This document shows positions 8,499-17,079 of a stretch of 64,000 nucleotides of DNA, piece by piece. The position numbers and the translations under genes are program-made. Source of the DNA: Natrialba hulunbeirensis JCM 10989 (GTDB lineage Archaea; Halobacteriota; Halobacteria; Halobacteriales; Natrialbaceae); contig NZ_AOIM01000026.1 in assembly GCF_000337575.1 (NCBI RefSeq), positions 6,103 through 70,102 on the forward strand. Direction: 5' to 3'. The notes beneath the pieces were generated by a model, which made no database searches, had not been told where the DNA came from, and worked only from the letters and a program-made list of their open reading frames with translations. The stretch's first letter is position 1. Every line of letters begins with the position of its first letter.

Positions 8499-9570
8499 TG
8501 GTGTTCTCCTGGTCCCAACTGATCGTACACTCGCTACCCGGCGTCGGGAGGTTGACCGTGTCGATCACCTGCTGTTCGAGGACGAGTTCGGTGCCGTCGA
8601 TGGTGACGTGTACCTTCGCGACGTTCCCCTGGTAGATGACGTCCTCGACTTCGCCGCGGAGTGTGACGGCGTTTTCGTTGCCGTTGCCCGCCCCATCGCC
8701 AAGCGCGATCTTCTCCGGACGAATGGAGACGGAGAGCGACTGGCCGTCTGCAGCAGCCGACAGTGAGTCGATCGGTACGTCGACGCTGCCACACTCGACG
8801 GCGGCAGCGTTCCCGTTCCCGCCCCCGTTCTCGACGTAGGTGCCGTCGAGCAGGTTCGTGTCGCCGATGAAGTCGGCGACGAATCGGGTCCGTGGGCTCT
8901 CGTAGATCTCCGTCGGCGTGCCGCGTTGTTCGATTTCGCCCTCGTTGAGGATGATGATCTCGTCGCTCATCGTCAGTGCCTCCTCCTGGTCGTGCGTGAC
9001 GTAGACGAACGTGATCCCGAGTTCCTCCTGCAGGTTCTTCAGTTCGACCTGCATGTTCTTTCGCAGTTTCAGGTCGAGCGCACCGAGTGGCTCGTCGAGC
9101 AACAGCACCTCTGGTTCGGTGATCAGCGCTCGCGCCAGCGCGACGCGCTGTTGTTGCCCGCCGGAGAGTTCGTCGATGCCGCGGTCTTCGATTCCCGGCA
9201 ACTCGATCAGGTCGAGCATCTTTGCAACCCGGTCGGATCGCTCGTCCGGTGGAACGTCGCGCATCTTCAGCCCGAAGCCGACGTTCTCGCCGACCGTCTT
9301 GTGCGGGAACAGCGCGTAGTTCTGAAAGACCATGCTCGTCGGCCGCAGATACGGCTCTTCCGTGGTAATGTCGTGATCACCGAGGCGAACGCGTCCCTCC
9401 GTCGGCGTCTCGAAGCCGGCGATCATCCGCAGCGTCGTCGTCTTCCCGCATCCAGAGGGGCCAAGCAGCGTCACAAACTTTCCCTCGTCGACGGTGAAGC
9501 TAACGTCTTCGACTGCGCGAACGCTGCCGAAATCCTTCGTCACGGAATCGACGTGTAGTGTTGAAGTCAT
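8482..9570 (-). CDS. potA: Polyamine-type ABC transporter ATPase PotA
   Basis: A 362-residue ATPase: Walker A GPSGCGKTT (37-45), signature LSGGQ (134-138), Walker B VLLLDEP (154-160), H-loop in VYVTHDQEEALT, and a C-terminal TOBE-like regulatory domain (about 275-360). The linker before TOBE carries a Gly/Asn-rich stretch (NGGGNGN and later GDGAGNGNEN), probably a disordered insertion. It energises uptake through PotB/PotC. It begins 22 bases after the potD stop, so transporter synthesis starts with the binding protein. Confidence 0.92.
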   Translation of the reverse strand: MTSTLHVDSVTKDFGSVRAVEDVSFTVDEGKFVTLLGPSGCGKTTTLRMIAGFETPTEGRVRLGDHDITTEEPYLRPTSMVFQNYALFPHKTVGENVGFGLKMRDVPPDERSDRVAKMLDLIELPGIEDRGIDELSGGQQQRVALARALITEPEVLLLDEPLGALDLKLRKNMQVELKNLQEELGITFVYVTHDQEEALTMSDEIIILNEGEIEQRGTPTEIYESPRTRFVADFIGDTNLLDGTYVENGGGNGNAAAVECGSVDVPIDSLSAAADGQSLSVSIRPEKIALGDGAGNGNENAVTLRGEVEDVIYQGNVAKVHVTIDGTELVLEQQVIDTVNLPTPGSECTISWDQENTNVLTG

Positions 9571-9592
9571 ACGTAGAATACCCTCTCAGCGA

Positions 9593-10654
9593 TTAGACGG
9601 TGACGTCCGTCCAAATCTCGTCGTACGTCTGGATCTGGTCGTCGGTGTTGTACGCCGGGAACTCGGTGTTCTCGAGTGCCATCTCGAGGTTGTACTCGTC
9701 GAGTTCTTCGTCGGTGTAATCCACGGCGTCGGAGACGACGATGTACTCTGGCCCCTCGAACCACGCACGTGGAACCTCGGAGACCATGTAGTCGATGAAC
9801 TGCTCGGCTTCTTCTTTGTTCTCCGAACCCCGGGCGATGCAGAACGAGTCGATCCAACCGATGGTCCCCTCCTCCCAGAAGGCGAGCGACACTGGTTCGT
9901 CCTCCGCCGCGAGGCGGTGGTAGGCACCGTCCCACGACGTTCCGATCGAAGCTTCTCCCTGCTGGAAGATCTGGATCGATTCCGCAGAGGACGTCCAGTA
10001 GGTGTTCACGAGGTCGACGTGTTCGTTCAACGCGTCCTCGATCGCATCCAGATCCTCGGGCTCGTCCGGATCTTGCCCGAGGTACTTCGCTGCGGTCCAG
10101 ATCTGCGTTGCCGCGTCGTCGCGGCTCGTAATCTCCCCAGCGTACTCGTCGTCCCAGAGCACGTCGTAGCTGATTTCGTCGCCGAGGTCGCCGACTTCCT
10201 CGTGGTTGTAGACTGCGCCGTCGAACCCGAACGTCATCGGGACGGCGTACAGTTCGTCGTCGAACCAAAAGTCGTCGAGTTTCATCTCCTCGAAGATGTG
10301 CTCGTCCCAGCCGGGGACGTTGTCCAGATCGATCGGGTTGAGGAGATCGTTCTGGTATGCGCGCTCGAAGTCCGCACCCGGTGCGGACGGCGTCCAGACG
10401 TCGTACGTTCCCTCCGGGGCGGTCTCGATCTGATTGATCGCGTCGGCGTTCGACTCGTAGGTCTCGGTGTTAACCGTGATTCCCGTATCCTCCTCGAACG
10501 GCTGAATCCAGCTATCGTCGATGTACGCCCCCCAGCTGAAGTAGTTCACGACATCGCCGTCGTCGCCGCCAAGACACCCAGCAACTGTTCCCAGCGCCGC
10601 GGCACCACCTGTTGCTGTAATGAACCGTCTGCGTGATTGCTTACCAATTGGCAT
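9593..10654 (-). CDS. potD: Polyamine-type substrate-binding lipoprotein PotD (Tat-exported)
   Basis: A 353-residue extracellular binding protein. The N-terminus has a Tat signal (SRRRFI, residues 7-12) and a lipobox ending at Cys27 (VAGC), so it should be exported folded and lipid-anchored. The mature part (VNYFSWGAYIDDSWIQPFEEDTG) matches the PotD/PotF periplasmic-binding fold. It is first in the pot operon; a TATA-like element lies about 33 bases upstream. Divergent from the second ligase gene, with which it shares a 175-base control region. Confidence 0.9.
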   Translation of the reverse strand: MPIGKQSRRRFITATGGAAALGTVAGCLGGDDGDVVNYFSWGAYIDDSWIQPFEEDTGITVNTETYESNADAINQIETAPEGTYDVWTPSAPGADFERAYQNDLLNPIDLDNVPGWDEHIFEEMKLDDFWFDDELYAVPMTFGFDGAVYNHEEVGDLGDEISYDVLWDDEYAGEITSRDDAATQIWTAAKYLGQDPDEPEDLDAIEDALNEHVDLVNTYWTSSAESIQIFQQGEASIGTSWDGAYHRLAAEDEPVSLAFWEEGTIGWIDSFCIARGSENKEEAEQFIDYMVSEVPRAWFEGPEYIVVSDAVDYTDEELDEYNLEMALENTEFPAYNTDDQIQTYDEIWTDVTV

Positions 10655-10680
10655 GTCAACACATGGTGGTATGGAACAGG

Positions 10681-10691
10681 AGTATTAATAA
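10681..10691 (-). promoter_or_regulatory. TATA-like box of potDABC
   Basis: The plus strand reads AGTATTAATAA, giving TTATTAATACT on the coding strand. Its centre is about 32-33 bases from the potD start, implying a very short leader. The same 11-mer occurs at 14289-14299 before the class III aminotransferase. Confidence 0.55.
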
Positions 10692-10703
10692 CTATGGACA
10701 GGA

Positions 10704-10749
10704 CTGAATGTGAATTGGGTGTTCTGAATAACGATTGGATATAATTCAG
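10704..10749. repeat. CTGAAT/ATTCAG repeats in the potD-ligase intergenic region
   Basis: CTGAAT occurs at 10704-10709 and 10724-10729, and its complement ATTCAG at 10744-10749. The three copies are spaced 20 bases apart, about two helical turns. They lie between two divergent promoters and could bind a shared regulator. Confidence 0.35.
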
Positions 10750-10797
10750 GCAAAGAGAACGACAATGGAGCCGTCGTTCTTCGGAAGCACCCATACG

Positions 10798-10804
10798 CTT
10801 AAGG
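10798..10804 (+). promoter_or_regulatory. TATA-like box of ligase copy 2
   Basis: CTTAAGG centred 29 bases before the ATG at 10830. This favours that ATG over the in-frame GTG at 10821 and suggests a leaderless or nearly leaderless mRNA. Confidence 0.45.
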
Positions 10805-10829
10805 TATCTACCCCGTTTCAGTGTTGACA

Positions 10830-12185
10830 ATGGCTGACACGGAAGCGCGGCTCGAGTCGATGGTGCAGGATGACGATATCAACCACGTATTCGTCGAGTT
10901 CCCCGACCTGAACGGCCTGTCCCGGTCGAAACAACTCGATGCCGACTACTTCCTCGACTCCTGGGAGGACGGATTTACGATGAATCTCGCCCTTCTCACA
11001 CAGACGCCACGAAGCGACGTCGTGGCGGGATCGAAGTACGGCGACGAAATTGACTACGCCGACGCGCTCGTCCACCCGGATCCACAAACCTGTCGGCGCG
11101 TTCCCTGGCGCGACGACGCAGTCCGCGTCATCTGTGACTTCGAGTTTCAGGACCAACCTGTCCCCGGCGCGCCGCGAACCGTTCTCAAATCCGTCATCGA
11201 ACAGGTTTCCGCGGCCGGACTCGAGGCAGCCGTCGGCAGCGAACTCGAGTGCTTCCTTCTCGAGTCGGTTACCAACGGAGCCGAGGGTGGAGCGGAGACC
11301 GAGTCGGGGTCCCAAAGCGGGACGCAGTACGTCCCAGCAACGAGTGACAAGCACGAGAACCTCACGCGGGCGACGGAGGAAGTATCCCCGTTCTACGACC
11401 GCGTCTACGACTGGGCGTCGGCACTCGGACTGGATCTCACGACCATGCATCACGAGTTCGGTGCCGGACAGATCGAGATCCTCTTCAAGTACGGCGACCC
11501 GCTCGGCCAGGCCGACCGAACCTTTCGATTCAAAGAACTCGTCAAGCACGCGGCGACGGCCTGCGACCAACACGCGACGTTTATGGCGAAGCCGTTCACC
11601 GACCGGGCCGGCAGCGGCTACCACCTCCACGTGAGCCTCTTCGATGACGGCGAGAACGTCCTCGAAGGGGCCGACGGCGACCTCTCGGAGCGGGGCCGGC
11701 ACTTCGTCGGCGGCCTCCTCGAACACGCCGACGCGCTCGCCGCGCTCGGGACGCCAAACCTCAACGGCTTCAAGCGCTACCAGCCGGGCACGTTCGCACC
11801 CTACTCGGCCTCCTGGGGGTACGGAAACCGAATGACTGCGATTCGCGTCCCCGGCCACGGAACGACCCGCGTCGAGAATCGCATCTCGAGTGCCGACGCC
11901 AACCCCTACCTGGTCGTTGCCGCGACGCTGGCCGCGGGACTGCACGGGCTGGAGGCCGAACTCGAGCCACCCGAACCGTCGGAGGGAGACCCGTCCGAGT
12001 CGCGACCGACGCTGCCCCAGTCGCCGCGGGAGGCGATCGACCGTCTGGAGGCCGACGAGGTGCTCACGGAATCGTTGGGCGAAGACGTCGTTTCCGAGTA
12101 CGCCGCACAGAAGCGCCACGAGATCGAGCGCTTCTACAGTCAGACGACGGCGTGGGAGCGAGACGAGTACATGGAGATACTGTAG
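10830..12185 (+). CDS. Glutamine-synthetase-family gamma-glutamyl ligase (PuuA-like), copy 2
   Basis: A 451-residue paralogue of the ligase at 1.9 kb with the same motif series: FVEFPDLNGLSRSKQL near the N-terminus, GSELECFLL, HHEFGAGQIEI, GSGYHLHVS, NRMTAIRVP and ENRISSADANPYL. It lies divergent from potDABC and is followed two bases later by the convergent FAD oxidase. This is the arrangement expected if the imported amine is first gamma-glutamylated and then oxidised, as in the Puu pathway. Copies 1 and 2 differ most in a variable insert near residue 150, so they may take different amines. The start is set by the leaderless promoter spacing. Confidence 0.85.
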   Translation: MADTEARLESMVQDDDINHVFVEFPDLNGLSRSKQLDADYFLDSWEDGFTMNLALLTQTPRSDVVAGSKYGDEIDYADALVHPDPQTCRRVPWRDDAVRVICDFEFQDQPVPGAPRTVLKSVIEQVSAAGLEAAVGSELECFLLESVTNGAEGGAETESGSQSGTQYVPATSDKHENLTRATEEVSPFYDRVYDWASALGLDLTTMHHEFGAGQIEILFKYGDPLGQADRTFRFKELVKHAATACDQHATFMAKPFTDRAGSGYHLHVSLFDDGENVLEGADGDLSERGRHFVGGLLEHADALAALGTPNLNGFKRYQPGTFAPYSASWGYGNRMTAIRVPGHGTTRVENRISSADANPYLVVAATLAAGLHGLEAELEPPEPSEGDPSESRPTLPQSPREAIDRLEADEVLTESLGEDVVSEYAAQKRHEIERFYSQTTAWERDEYMEIL

Positions 12186-12186
12186 T

Positions 12187-13344
12187 CTACGGACCGGTTT
12201 CGGCTGCCGTCGGCGCGATGTACGGAAACTCCCACGACGGATTCGGATCGAATCGATCGGCTCGGTACGGCTCCAGCGGGAACGGTGCGTCTTCGTCGGC
12301 GACGTGTGCACGAATCGCGCGGCCGACGGCCGGCCCGGCCATGATGCCAAAGCCGTGGAGTCCGGTCGCGACGACGAGCCCTGCCGGCCCGTTCGACGGC
12401 GAATCGATAATCGGGAGGTGGTCCGGCGTCGCGGCATCCCCTGAGGGGCACGTGTCGTCGGTCGCGAGTCGTGCATCGGTCAGCGCCGGGAGCCGATCTG
12501 GAATCGTCCCGGCGACGAGTCGTTTGAACCCCTCGACTGTCGCCGACCGGATTGTACCCGGTTCGGAAACGTAGTATGCGCCCCCTCCAACGTGGAGGTC
12601 CCCGTTGTGTTCTGGTCGCCAGTAGAGTCGCGACTCCTGATCCCAGGCGATCGGATAGTCACCGATCTCGGCACCGGTCTCGAGGTTCGCCGTCTGGTAG
12701 CGGAACGGACGAACCGGGAGGTCAACGCCGGCGAGTTCCGGTGTGCGCCAGCCCGCGGCAACGACGACCCGGTCTGCGCGGACCTCACCGTCGTCGGTGC
12801 GAACCCCGCAAACAGTTCCGCCATCGACGATGAGTTCGGTCACCTCGGTGTTCGTCCGGATCTCCGCGCCCTCGCTCATCGCCTCGTCTGCCAACGTGGT
12901 CGCGTACGTGTAGGGATCGACCCAGCCGGCGTCCTCGAAGACGACCGCACCAGTGTGCGCTGACGCGTCGAACACGTCCGGATAGCGGTCCGCGAGCGAC
13001 GCACCGTCGTGTGCCGTCACATCGAAGCCGTCGTCTCGGAAGTCTGCGGCCTCCTCGCGCAGTCCCGAAAGCTCCGGTGTCGTCCGTAGCTGAACGAACG
13101 GTCGCTCGTGAAACGAGAACTGGCCGGTGCCGTCGAACTCCCGGAAGAACTCGATCGAGTACCGGGCGGCTTCCCGCCGTTCGGCGTAGTCCGCGACCAC
13201 GGTGACCAGTCCCGATGCGTGGCCGGTCGCCCCGCCGGCGATTCGATCGCGCTCGAGTACCGTCACGTCGTGATCCGGCGACAGTTCATGGGCTGCGCTG
13301 AGTCCTGCGATGCCACCACCGACGATGAGAATGTCTCCTGTCAT
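12187..13344 (-). CDS. FAD-dependent amine/amino-acid oxidase, DAO family (copy 1)
   Basis: A 385-residue flavoenzyme that opens with the dinucleotide-binding motif MTGDILIVGGGIAGLSAAHEL, which favours the ATG at 13344 over the 13464 start. Downstream it shows VVVAAGWRTPEL, the GGGAYYVSE strand and a C-terminal VVATGLHGFGIMAGPAVG FAD-closing segment. The family includes glycine, sarcosine and D-amino-acid oxidases and the gamma-glutamylputrescine oxidase PuuB. Next to a PuuA-like ligase the last role is the best guess. A related copy lies at 15.9 kb. Divergent from the amidotransferase gene. Confidence 0.85.
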   Translation of the reverse strand: MTGDILIVGGGIAGLSAAHELSPDHDVTVLERDRIAGGATGHASGLVTVVADYAERREAARYSIEFFREFDGTGQFSFHERPFVQLRTTPELSGLREEAADFRDDGFDVTAHDGASLADRYPDVFDASAHTGAVVFEDAGWVDPYTYATTLADEAMSEGAEIRTNTEVTELIVDGGTVCGVRTDDGEVRADRVVVAAGWRTPELAGVDLPVRPFRYQTANLETGAEIGDYPIAWDQESRLYWRPEHNGDLHVGGGAYYVSEPGTIRSATVEGFKRLVAGTIPDRLPALTDARLATDDTCPSGDAATPDHLPIIDSPSNGPAGLVVATGLHGFGIMAGPAVGRAIRAHVADEDAPFPLEPYRADRFDPNPSWEFPYIAPTAAETGP

Positions 13345-13522
13345 TGATTCGGTGCCGACCGTTGCAGTCGGCTCGTGCGATTGTGTGTCATGGATGCACA
13401 TAAGCGCTCCTCCCGGCTCGTCGAGTTTGCTTAGTACGCCCATCACGCTCACGCAGTTCGCCAACGCAGTTCACCATACTCACAGCACTACTTCCCCGTC
13501 AGAGTCATTACGGACCCCCACT

Positions 13523-14176
13523 ATGTGTGGACCAATGATACTCGTCCTCGATCTGGAAGTGCAACCCGACTACCGCTACCTCGCTCCCGAAATCGCTCGC
13601 CTCACACCGGGTGAAACGGAGTATCGCGTCTTCGTTGACGAACCCGTGCAACCGGATCTGGAACCGTACGACGGCGTCATTCTCTCCGGCAGTACCGCGA
13701 GCGTCTACGACGACGAGCACGCCGACTGGATCGAGCCAGCCGAAACGCTCGTCCGCCGCTGTTGTGACGACAACGTTCCACTGCTCGGCGTCTGCTTCGG
13801 CCACCAACTGATCCACCAGGCACTCGGCGGCGTCGTCGAACAGGACGAACGCCGCGCGACGTTCGTCGAACTCGAGTCCACCGCCGGCGACGACCGCGCA
13901 CTTGCCGACCTCAACCCCGTCGTCCCCGTCCTGCACGCCGACCTCGTCGTCGATGCGGCCGATGCACTCGAGTCCACCGCACAGACCGACTACAACGCAC
14001 ACTTCTGTAGCCGACACGCCGAGGCACCGATCTGGACGGTCCAGTTCCATCCCGAGTTCACCGAGCGCGTGCGCGACGAGCCAAGCGACTGGGCCGACGG
14101 CGATCACTCGTTCGAGGACTCGAACGCGACGCGGGTACTCGAGAACTTCGGGCGGTACTGTCGCGGCGACGAGTAG
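13523..14176 (+). CDS. Class I glutamine amidotransferase-like hydrolase (possible PuuD functional equivalent)
   Basis: A 217-residue stand-alone amidotransferase domain. The nucleophile elbow is GVCFGHQ with Cys91, and the second half of the triad is in QFHPEF (His176, Glu178). It resembles the GMP-synthase GATase-like stand-alone enzymes rather than the longer PuuD/C26 type, and no synthetase partner is adjacent. In this cluster it could hydrolyse a gamma-glutamyl intermediate, the PuuD step; that is inference. The upstream open frame to 13310 has no coding character; the ATG at 13523 is preferred, with a second possible ATG at 13535. Confidence 0.8.
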   Translation: MCGPMILVLDLEVQPDYRYLAPEIARLTPGETEYRVFVDEPVQPDLEPYDGVILSGSTASVYDDEHADWIEPAETLVRRCCDDNVPLLGVCFGHQLIHQALGGVVEQDERRATFVELESTAGDDRALADLNPVVPVLHADLVVDAADALESTAQTDYNAHFCSRHAEAPIWTVQFHPEFTERVRDEPSDWADGDHSFEDSNATRVLENFGRYCRGDE

Positions 14177-14288
14177 GGCGATCGGAGCGCGCAGTTTGTC
14201 ATCGGCTCGTCATTGGAACGAGCGTTTCTCTCGGACGCTGTCGGAACGCTGCTGGCTATTCCGAATCGTCTCCGCTCATGTCCCCAAA

Positions 14289-14303
14289 AGTATTAATAAA
14301 ATA
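14289..14303 (+). promoter_or_regulatory. TATA-like box and AT-rich dyad of the class III aminotransferase
   Basis: AGTATTAATAAAATA sits about 26 bases before the ATG at 14322. AGTATT and AATACT flank AATAA as an inverted repeat. The first 11 bases match the potD TATA region exactly, which may reflect shared control or simply two good TATA boxes. Confidence 0.5.
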
Positions 14304-14321
14304 CTACCCCTCCTCTCTACA

Positions 14322-15707
14322 ATGAGCCCTGGTGACAACAGGCATGACCACAGTCGACGACTTCGCGAACAGACGCCACAGAGCGAGCAGTTACACGAGC
14401 GAGCGGCCGAGGTAACGCCGCTCGGCGTCGAATCGAACGTCAGATCGTTCGATCCGTACCCCTTCTATGTCGAGGAGACATCGGGATCGACGGTGACGGA
14501 TATCGACGACAACGAGTACCTCGATTTCCTGCTGGCGCTCGGTCCGATCATCCTCGGGCACAACCATCCGGACGTCACTGCAGCGGTGAAGGCCCAGGCT
14601 GAGCGAGCCGATTTGACGGCCACGCCACAGCGGATCGCGATCGAGTTCATGGAACGAATTGTCGAGATGACGCCGAGCATCGAACAGGTCCGGCTCGCGA
14701 ACAGCGGGACCGAAGCGACGATGCACGCGATCCGAACCGCGCGGTCGTATACGGGTAACGACCTGATCGCGAAGCCGGAGGGCGGCTACGCCGGGGCACA
14801 CGACTACGCGCTGATGAGCGTCTACGCGGACGAGGACGCGCTCGGGCCGAAGGAGCGGCCGAACACCGTTTCGTATGGCACCGGGATTCCTGACGTCGTC
14901 GAGGACACCGTCGTCGCGATTCCGTTCAACGACAAAGAGAACACCGAGGCAGTGTTGCGCGAGCACGCAGACGACCTCGCGGCGGTCATCATCGAACCGG
15001 TGATGTTCTCCGCGGGCTGTCTGAAACCGCAGGACGGCTACCACGAGTTCCTCCGCGAACTCACCGAGGAACTGGACATCGTCCTCATCTGGGACGAGGT
15101 GATGACCGGCTTCCGTCTCGGCCCGGCCAGCGCGCAGGGCCGGTTCGGCGTGACGCCGGATATGACGACGTTCGCGAAGGCAGCCGGCGGCGGCTACCAG
15201 GTCGGCGGCTTCGGCGGCAAGCGCGAGATTATGGCCGAAATCGAACCGCCGGAAGACGAGGATGCTGAATCGTGGCACAGCTCGGCGTTCCACGGCGGGA
15301 CGTACAACGGTCACCCAGTCTCGTGTGCGGCCGGGCTCGCGACGCTCGATGTGCTGCAAAACGAGAACGTCTACGAGCACATCGATCGGATGGGCGAACG
15401 CCTGTTCGAGGGGCTCCAGGAGGTCGCCGACGACGCCGGACTCCCGGTCAACGTCCAGTACGTCGGCTCGATGGGGCAGGTGTACATGACCGACCACGAG
15501 ATCCGCCATTACCGGGATACCTGGCACGCAAACAGTGACCAGTACGCCGACTGGTGGCGCGAGGCCGCGGCCGGCGGCGCACTGTTTGGCAACCCGATGC
15601 AGAGCGAGCGCTTCTTTACGACCTACACGCACACCGAAGAACAAATCGACCGCGCGCTTTCGATCGCCGAAGACGCGTTCAACGCGGTAAATCACGAGTA
15701 CGAATGA
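14322..15707 (+). CDS. Class III aminotransferase (glutamate-1-semialdehyde aminomutase-like)
   Basis: A 461-residue PLP enzyme. Segments include LILGHNHPDV-type substrate loop (about 76-86), ANSGTEATMHAIRTAR (126-141), IIEPVMFSAG, IWDEVMTGFR (256-265) and the PLP lysine Lys286 in TTFAKAAGGG. The fold matches glutamate-1-semialdehyde aminomutases and omega-aminotransferases. A haem-biosynthesis role is unlikely because the neighbours are amine oxidases and ligases. The start is set by the AT-rich promoter 26 bases upstream, so the long frame opening at 13902 is rejected. Its TGA overlaps a small ORF start as ATGA. Confidence 0.86.
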   Translation: MSPGDNRHDHSRRLREQTPQSEQLHERAAEVTPLGVESNVRSFDPYPFYVEETSGSTVTDIDDNEYLDFLLALGPIILGHNHPDVTAAVKAQAERADLTATPQRIAIEFMERIVEMTPSIEQVRLANSGTEATMHAIRTARSYTGNDLIAKPEGGYAGAHDYALMSVYADEDALGPKERPNTVSYGTGIPDVVEDTVVAIPFNDKENTEAVLREHADDLAAVIIEPVMFSAGCLKPQDGYHEFLRELTEELDIVLIWDEVMTGFRLGPASAQGRFGVTPDMTTFAKAAGGGYQVGGFGGKREIMAEIEPPEDEDAESWHSSAFHGGTYNGHPVSCAAGLATLDVLQNENVYEHIDRMGERLFEGLQEVADDAGLPVNVQYVGSMGQVYMTDHEIRHYRDTWHANSDQYADWWREAAAGGALFGNPMQSERFFTTYTHTEEQIDRALSIAEDAFNAVNHEYE

Positions 15708-15937
15708 CAGAACCGAATCGAACGCGACCCTCGAAACGGAGACCGGCATCGAACACGAGACCGAGACCGACACCGATAGTGACCGTGGCAGCAACGATGG
15801 GAACGAGCATGATCACGACCACGACGACCGAACCGATCAGAACCGATCGCACGAGAACCGAGAGCGACGAACCTGACCGTCCTGCAGCCGAAACGAACGC
15901 CAAACCCGACCAATACAGTTCGGAGGTCCCACGATGA
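15704..15937 (+). CDS. Candidate 77-residue low-complexity ORF bridging two genes
   Basis: This ATG frame starts inside the aminotransferase stop (ATGA, 15704-15707) and ends inside the next gene's start (ATGA, 15934-15937). It therefore exactly fills the gap with a four-base overlap at both ends. The product is rich in Thr, Arg and Pro with a run of five Thr, unlike known domains. A different frame of the same DNA (about 15708-15878, no start codon) reads as an acidic, His/Asp-rich chain, more like haloarchaeal protein. Either a real linker peptide, a decayed C-terminal extension, or chance. Confidence 0.35.
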   Translation: MTEPNRTRPSKRRPASNTRPRPTPIVTVAATMGTSMITTTTTEPIRTDRTRTESDEPDRPAAETNAKPDQYSSEVPR

Positions 15938-17079
15938 CCGAGCGCGTCGCCATCGTCGGCGGCGGCGTCATTGGCTGTGCGGTCGCACGCGAACTCGCAC
16001 CCGACTACGACGTCGAGGTCTTCGAGAAGGGACAACTCGCAAGTGAAGCCTCTGCCCTCGCGGCCGGCGAGATCACGATGCTCTCGAGTTACGAGGACGA
16101 GCCAGCGATCGGCTGGCACGCCGTCGACTTTTTCAGAGAGTATGACGGTACCGGCGAGTTTTCTTACACGGAACTGCCGAGTATCGGACTCGTCACGCCG
16201 GACCGCGAGGACGAAAAGCGCCGATACGCCTCGCGAGTCGCGGCTGATGACCTCCCCGTGCGCTATCTCGAACGCGAGGAGGCAAGCGAGGCGTATCCCA
16301 CGTTCGACCTTTCGGATCACGCGGGCGTCATCGAGCACGGCGTGTCAGGCTTCGTCGACCCCTACACGTTCGCGATTACGCTGCACCACGACGCGCGCGA
16401 CGACAGGGCGACCTTCCACACCGACACGGCCGTTCACGACCTGCTCGTCGAGGATGGCGAAGTCGTCGGCCTCGAAACCGAAGACGGCCGCGTCGAGGCC
16501 GATCACGTCGTCTGTGCTGCGGGCTGGCGAACGCGCGAGTTCCTGCTCGAATACACTCCGATTCCGGTCCGCCCCTACCGAACGCAGTGTATCGTCCTCG
16601 AGCCCGAATCGCCCCTTCCCGACGGCTTCCCGATGGGCTGGTATCCTGGCGAGCACGTCTACTTCCGGCCGGAGCACAACGGCGACTTCCTCATCGGCGG
16701 CTGGTCGTTCGCCGAGGCGAATCCGGAGAGCGCGAGCGGCCAGGCGGACGCGGAGTTCCGAACTCACGTTGCCGAGCTCGTCCCGACGTTCCTCGAAGGC
16801 TTCGAGGAAGCTGGGTACGTCGACGGCTGGGCGGGTGTCGACGGTGCGACACCGGATACGCGACCGATCCTCGACGCACCGGCGGACGCACCTGACGGCC
16901 TCGTCGTCGCGACGGGGTTCAACGGCCGTGGCGTGATGACCGCGCCGGTCGCCGCGACCGCCGTCCGCTCGCTACTCACTGGTGAGGATGCACCGTTCTC
17001 GCTGGATACATTCGCGATCGACCGATTCGATACCAGGAGTGACGACTTCGAGTTCATCAGCATCAGCGCAGGCGACTGA
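15934..17079 (+). CDS. FAD-dependent amine/amino-acid oxidase, DAO family (copy 2)
   Basis: A 381-residue flavoenzyme with the N-terminal FAD motif RVAIVGGGVIGCAVAREL. It also has VVCAAGWRTREFLLEY, a PYRTQCIVLEP strand, the active-site region VYFRPEHNGDFLIGGWSF and a C-terminal VVATGFNGRGVMTAPVAA. It is paralogous to the oxidase at 12.2 kb (shared RPEHNGD and AAGWRT) and belongs to the glycine/sarcosine/D-amino-acid oxidase group. It runs downstream of the class III aminotransferase in one probable operon. Oxidation of a secondary amine or a gamma-glutamyl amine is likely; the exact substrate is open. Confidence 0.85.
   Translation: MTERVAIVGGGVIGCAVARELAPDYDVEVFEKGQLASEASALAAGEITMLSSYEDEPAIGWHAVDFFREYDGTGEFSYTELPSIGLVTPDREDEKRRYASRVAADDLPVRYLEREEASEAYPTFDLSDHAGVIEHGVSGFVDPYTFAITLHHDARDDRATFHTDTAVHDLLVEDGEVVGLETEDGRVEADHVVCAAGWRTREFLLEYTPIPVRPYRTQCIVLEPESPLPDGFPMGWYPGEHVYFRPEHNGDFLIGGWSFAEANPESASGQADAEFRTHVAELVPTFLEGFEEAGYVDGWAGVDGATPDTRPILDAPADAPDGLVVATGFNGRGVMTAPVAATAVRSLLTGEDAPFSLDTFAIDRFDTRSDDFEFISISAGD

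Noticed and set aside
10818-12476. 552-residue minus-strand open frame
   Set aside because: It is antisense to the second ligase gene, whose motifs are intact on the plus strand; Arg/Val-rich composition is typical of a GC-rich shadow.
14391-15794. 467-residue minus-strand open frame
   Set aside because: Antisense to the class III aminotransferase with its intact PLP lysine; composition is that of a shadow frame.
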